Part shown: piece by piece, positions 62,700 through 64,000 of the stretch
Numbering within the stretch: the stretch's first letter is position 1
How the letters are laid out: every line of letters starts with the position of its first letter
NCBI GenBank assembly: GCA_911728435.2
Contig: OU452198.1
Coordinates: 31,029,902 to 31,093,901 of the forward strand
Direction of reading: 5' to 3'
Length of the DNA stretch: 64,000 nucleotides
Source of the DNA: Apoderus coryli
Lineage: Eukaryota; Arthropoda; Insecta; Coleoptera; Attelabidae
Notes under the pieces: generated by a model
Databases searched by the model: none
The model's input: the letters and a program-made list of their open reading frames with translations, nothing else
What the model was told of the DNA's origin: nothing
Translations under genes and position numbers: made by a program

Positions 62700-63608
62700 A
62701 TTTGCCAGCAACGTCGCAGCATTAAGGTAATCAATTTTTGGGCAGTATTTTCGGGAACGTCTCTCCAAACTTCATTGATTTTATTTACACATGATGGGTT
62801 ATTGTGAATCCTGAATCCTTGTGTACGAATTCCACGTTCAACTTCTTCCCACAGATTTTAAATAAAATAAAAATTTCAAAACCCGAACATTATTTTGAAA
62901 CCACTCTTAAACAATTCGGAAGTGTTTTGGATCGTTATCCTATAAAATAAAACGCAACGGTATTTCCCACTCTGCATAAGGCAACATTACATTTTGCATT
63001 AGCACTCTATAGACAAATCGATCCATGGTGTCATTAATGAAGTTTAAAGGACCCACCCCATTCCATGAGAAACAAACCCATGGAAAACACTGCCTTTACC
63101 TGTGGGTGTAACGTATTTGGGATGAAACCTTGGATCGATTGGCCGTCTTACATGCTTCATTCTATCAGAATTGAAATTTTTCCAGTCGTCTACTGTCCAA
63201 TTAAAATGTTCACGTGCAAATTCCAGCCTAGCCACTCCCTTTCTTGCCGAAATAAGCGGCTTTTCAGCCGGGCTTCTACTAAATAACTTTGCGTCTGCCA
63301 ACCTTCTTTGAACTGTTCGTGGACTAACCTCAATTTCGGGAATTTCAGCAATTATTCTAGGTGCACATCCAAGGATCGTTTTGGGAAATTCTTTTAACGC
63401 GTCTGTCTGTCCTAGTTGTTTTTCTCGAGCTTCCCGATTTCGGTATATTCTCTAAATGTCCCCTTTCATTGTAACTTGAAATTATTTTGGATACGCTGTC
63501 TCTGGGTAAAAACAAACCGTCTTGCAATTGGGCTTGTATTGTACCTTCCAAGTATGCAGTCACTACTCTCTGTTTTAAATCTTTAGAAATTGGAATACCT
63601 CTTGGCAT
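62700..63608 (-). pseudogene. Tc1-like transposase, broken
   Basis: It begins MPRGIPISKDLKQRVVTAYL with a bipartite HTH (DSVSKIISSYNERG, then SGSSRKTTRTDRRVKRI), the paired-like DNA-binding domain of Tc1 proteins. A frameshift near 63358-63430 precedes ADAKLFSRSPAEKPLISARK, AREHFNWTVDDWKNF, then GKGSVFHGFVSHGMG (63301-63044). Downstream are LMQNVMLPY, LQDNDPKH (second catalytic Asp) and C-terminal remnants with stops to about 62700. Inactive. Confidence 0.8.
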
Positions 63609-63931
63609 GATTAATCCAGCACAGAAATATTAATTAACCATAAACTTAACTCAGCAAAAATATTTTAATCTTTACTGTCACTAAAACCTTTCTTTTTTAG
63701 TCAAATATTAAAATGTTGCTTTACTTTTGACGCATTACAATATTGTATTAAAATTTTACATCAATATCAGTTCATTTATTTTGATTGTTGGAAAAAGCTG
63801 TTGCCGTCGATAATAGCAGCTTACGATGATATTTAAGACGCGACGTATTTACATTCGATATCATGCATTTAATATCATAAAATCGAGATTTGTCTAATTT
63901 TTCGAAAGTGTTGCTCTACTTTTGTCCAATA

Positions 63932-64000
63932 GCTCAATTGGTTAAAGCGTTTAGGCGCTATAGTGGAAGAATAGTTACAGACACAAACAACAAACACACA
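63932..64000 (+). other. Window end; tRNA-like A-box sequence
   Basis: TAGCTCAATTGGTTAAAGCG (63930-63949) matches the tRNA A-box consensus (TRGYNNANNNGG). No B box or acceptor stem is visible before the window end, so it could be a tRNA-derived SINE or chance. Confidence 0.25.

Larger units (their letters stand above)
57640..63929 (-). mobile_element. Tc1-like element split by a gypsy retrotransposon
   Basis: Outer ends TTGGACGAAAGTAGAGCAAC (57640-57659) and the mirrored GTTGCTCTACTTTTGTCCAA (63910-63929) are flanked by TA (57638-57639 and 63930-63931). A second copy of the motif, gacaaaagtaaagcaaca, lies about 200 bp inside each end (about 62571-62588 and 63713-63730), the IR/DR arrangement of Tc3/Minos-type elements. 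Removing the gypsy and its target duplication leaves about 1.56 kb, the normal Tc1 size. The transposase runs on the minus strand (63608-62700) and is broken. Confidence 0.85.

Overview
This is eukaryotic, AT-rich, repeat-dense DNA from an arthropod, most likely an insect. The evidence is spliced genes with clean GT-AG introns, an arthropod-type LIM kinase with a very long C-terminal tail, and insect-typical mobile elements (mariner, IS630/Tc1-like, piggyBac, hAT, gypsy, and Jockey- and R1-like non-LTR elements). I cannot fix the order (beetle or true bug are both possible). No bacterial, phage or CRISPR features are present.

Three host genes can be reconstructed, all on the minus strand. (1) A dynein light chain LC8 (DYNLL/ctp) gene has three coding exons (9349-9242, 6126-5995, 4166-4137) that join in phase into an 89-residue protein; its last exon codes for only nine residues. 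(2) A LIM-domain kinase (LIMK) gene runs from the start codon at 33321 to the stop at 14456. Fourteen coding exons join in phase to 1,181 codons: two LIM domains, PDZ, kinase, and a 470-residue tail. (3) Part of an unrecognised Ser/Pro-rich protein is carried by exons at 55922-55760, 45639-45309 and 45151-45011, with a 10-kb intron full of transposons. A possible THAP-domain exon lies at 40644-40544.

The rest is mostly mobile DNA, often nested. A Tc1-like element (57640-63929) is split by a gypsy retrotransposon (57799-62522) whose two 291-bp LTRs look identical. A mariner (19419-21995) is split by a solo-LTR-like insert (19576-20904). A second mariner of the same family (41395-44522) is split by a 5'-truncated non-LTR element. 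A piggyBac relic (36161-37581), a small hAT element with an 8-bp target duplication (33883-34698), and several foldback or MITE elements fill the space between genes. LIMK intron 5, inside the PDZ coding region, contains about 48 tandem copies of a 46-bp satellite with higher-order variants (27740-29960). A 2-kb IS630/Tc1-type element (49982-51995) carries inverted arms of more than 600 bp that reach into its own transposase gene.

The three genes have no obvious shared pathway, although LC8 and LIMK both act on the cytoskeleton (dynein motors; cofilin and actin). The most unusual aspects are the layered transposon nesting, the intronic satellite and the large inverted-repeat elements.
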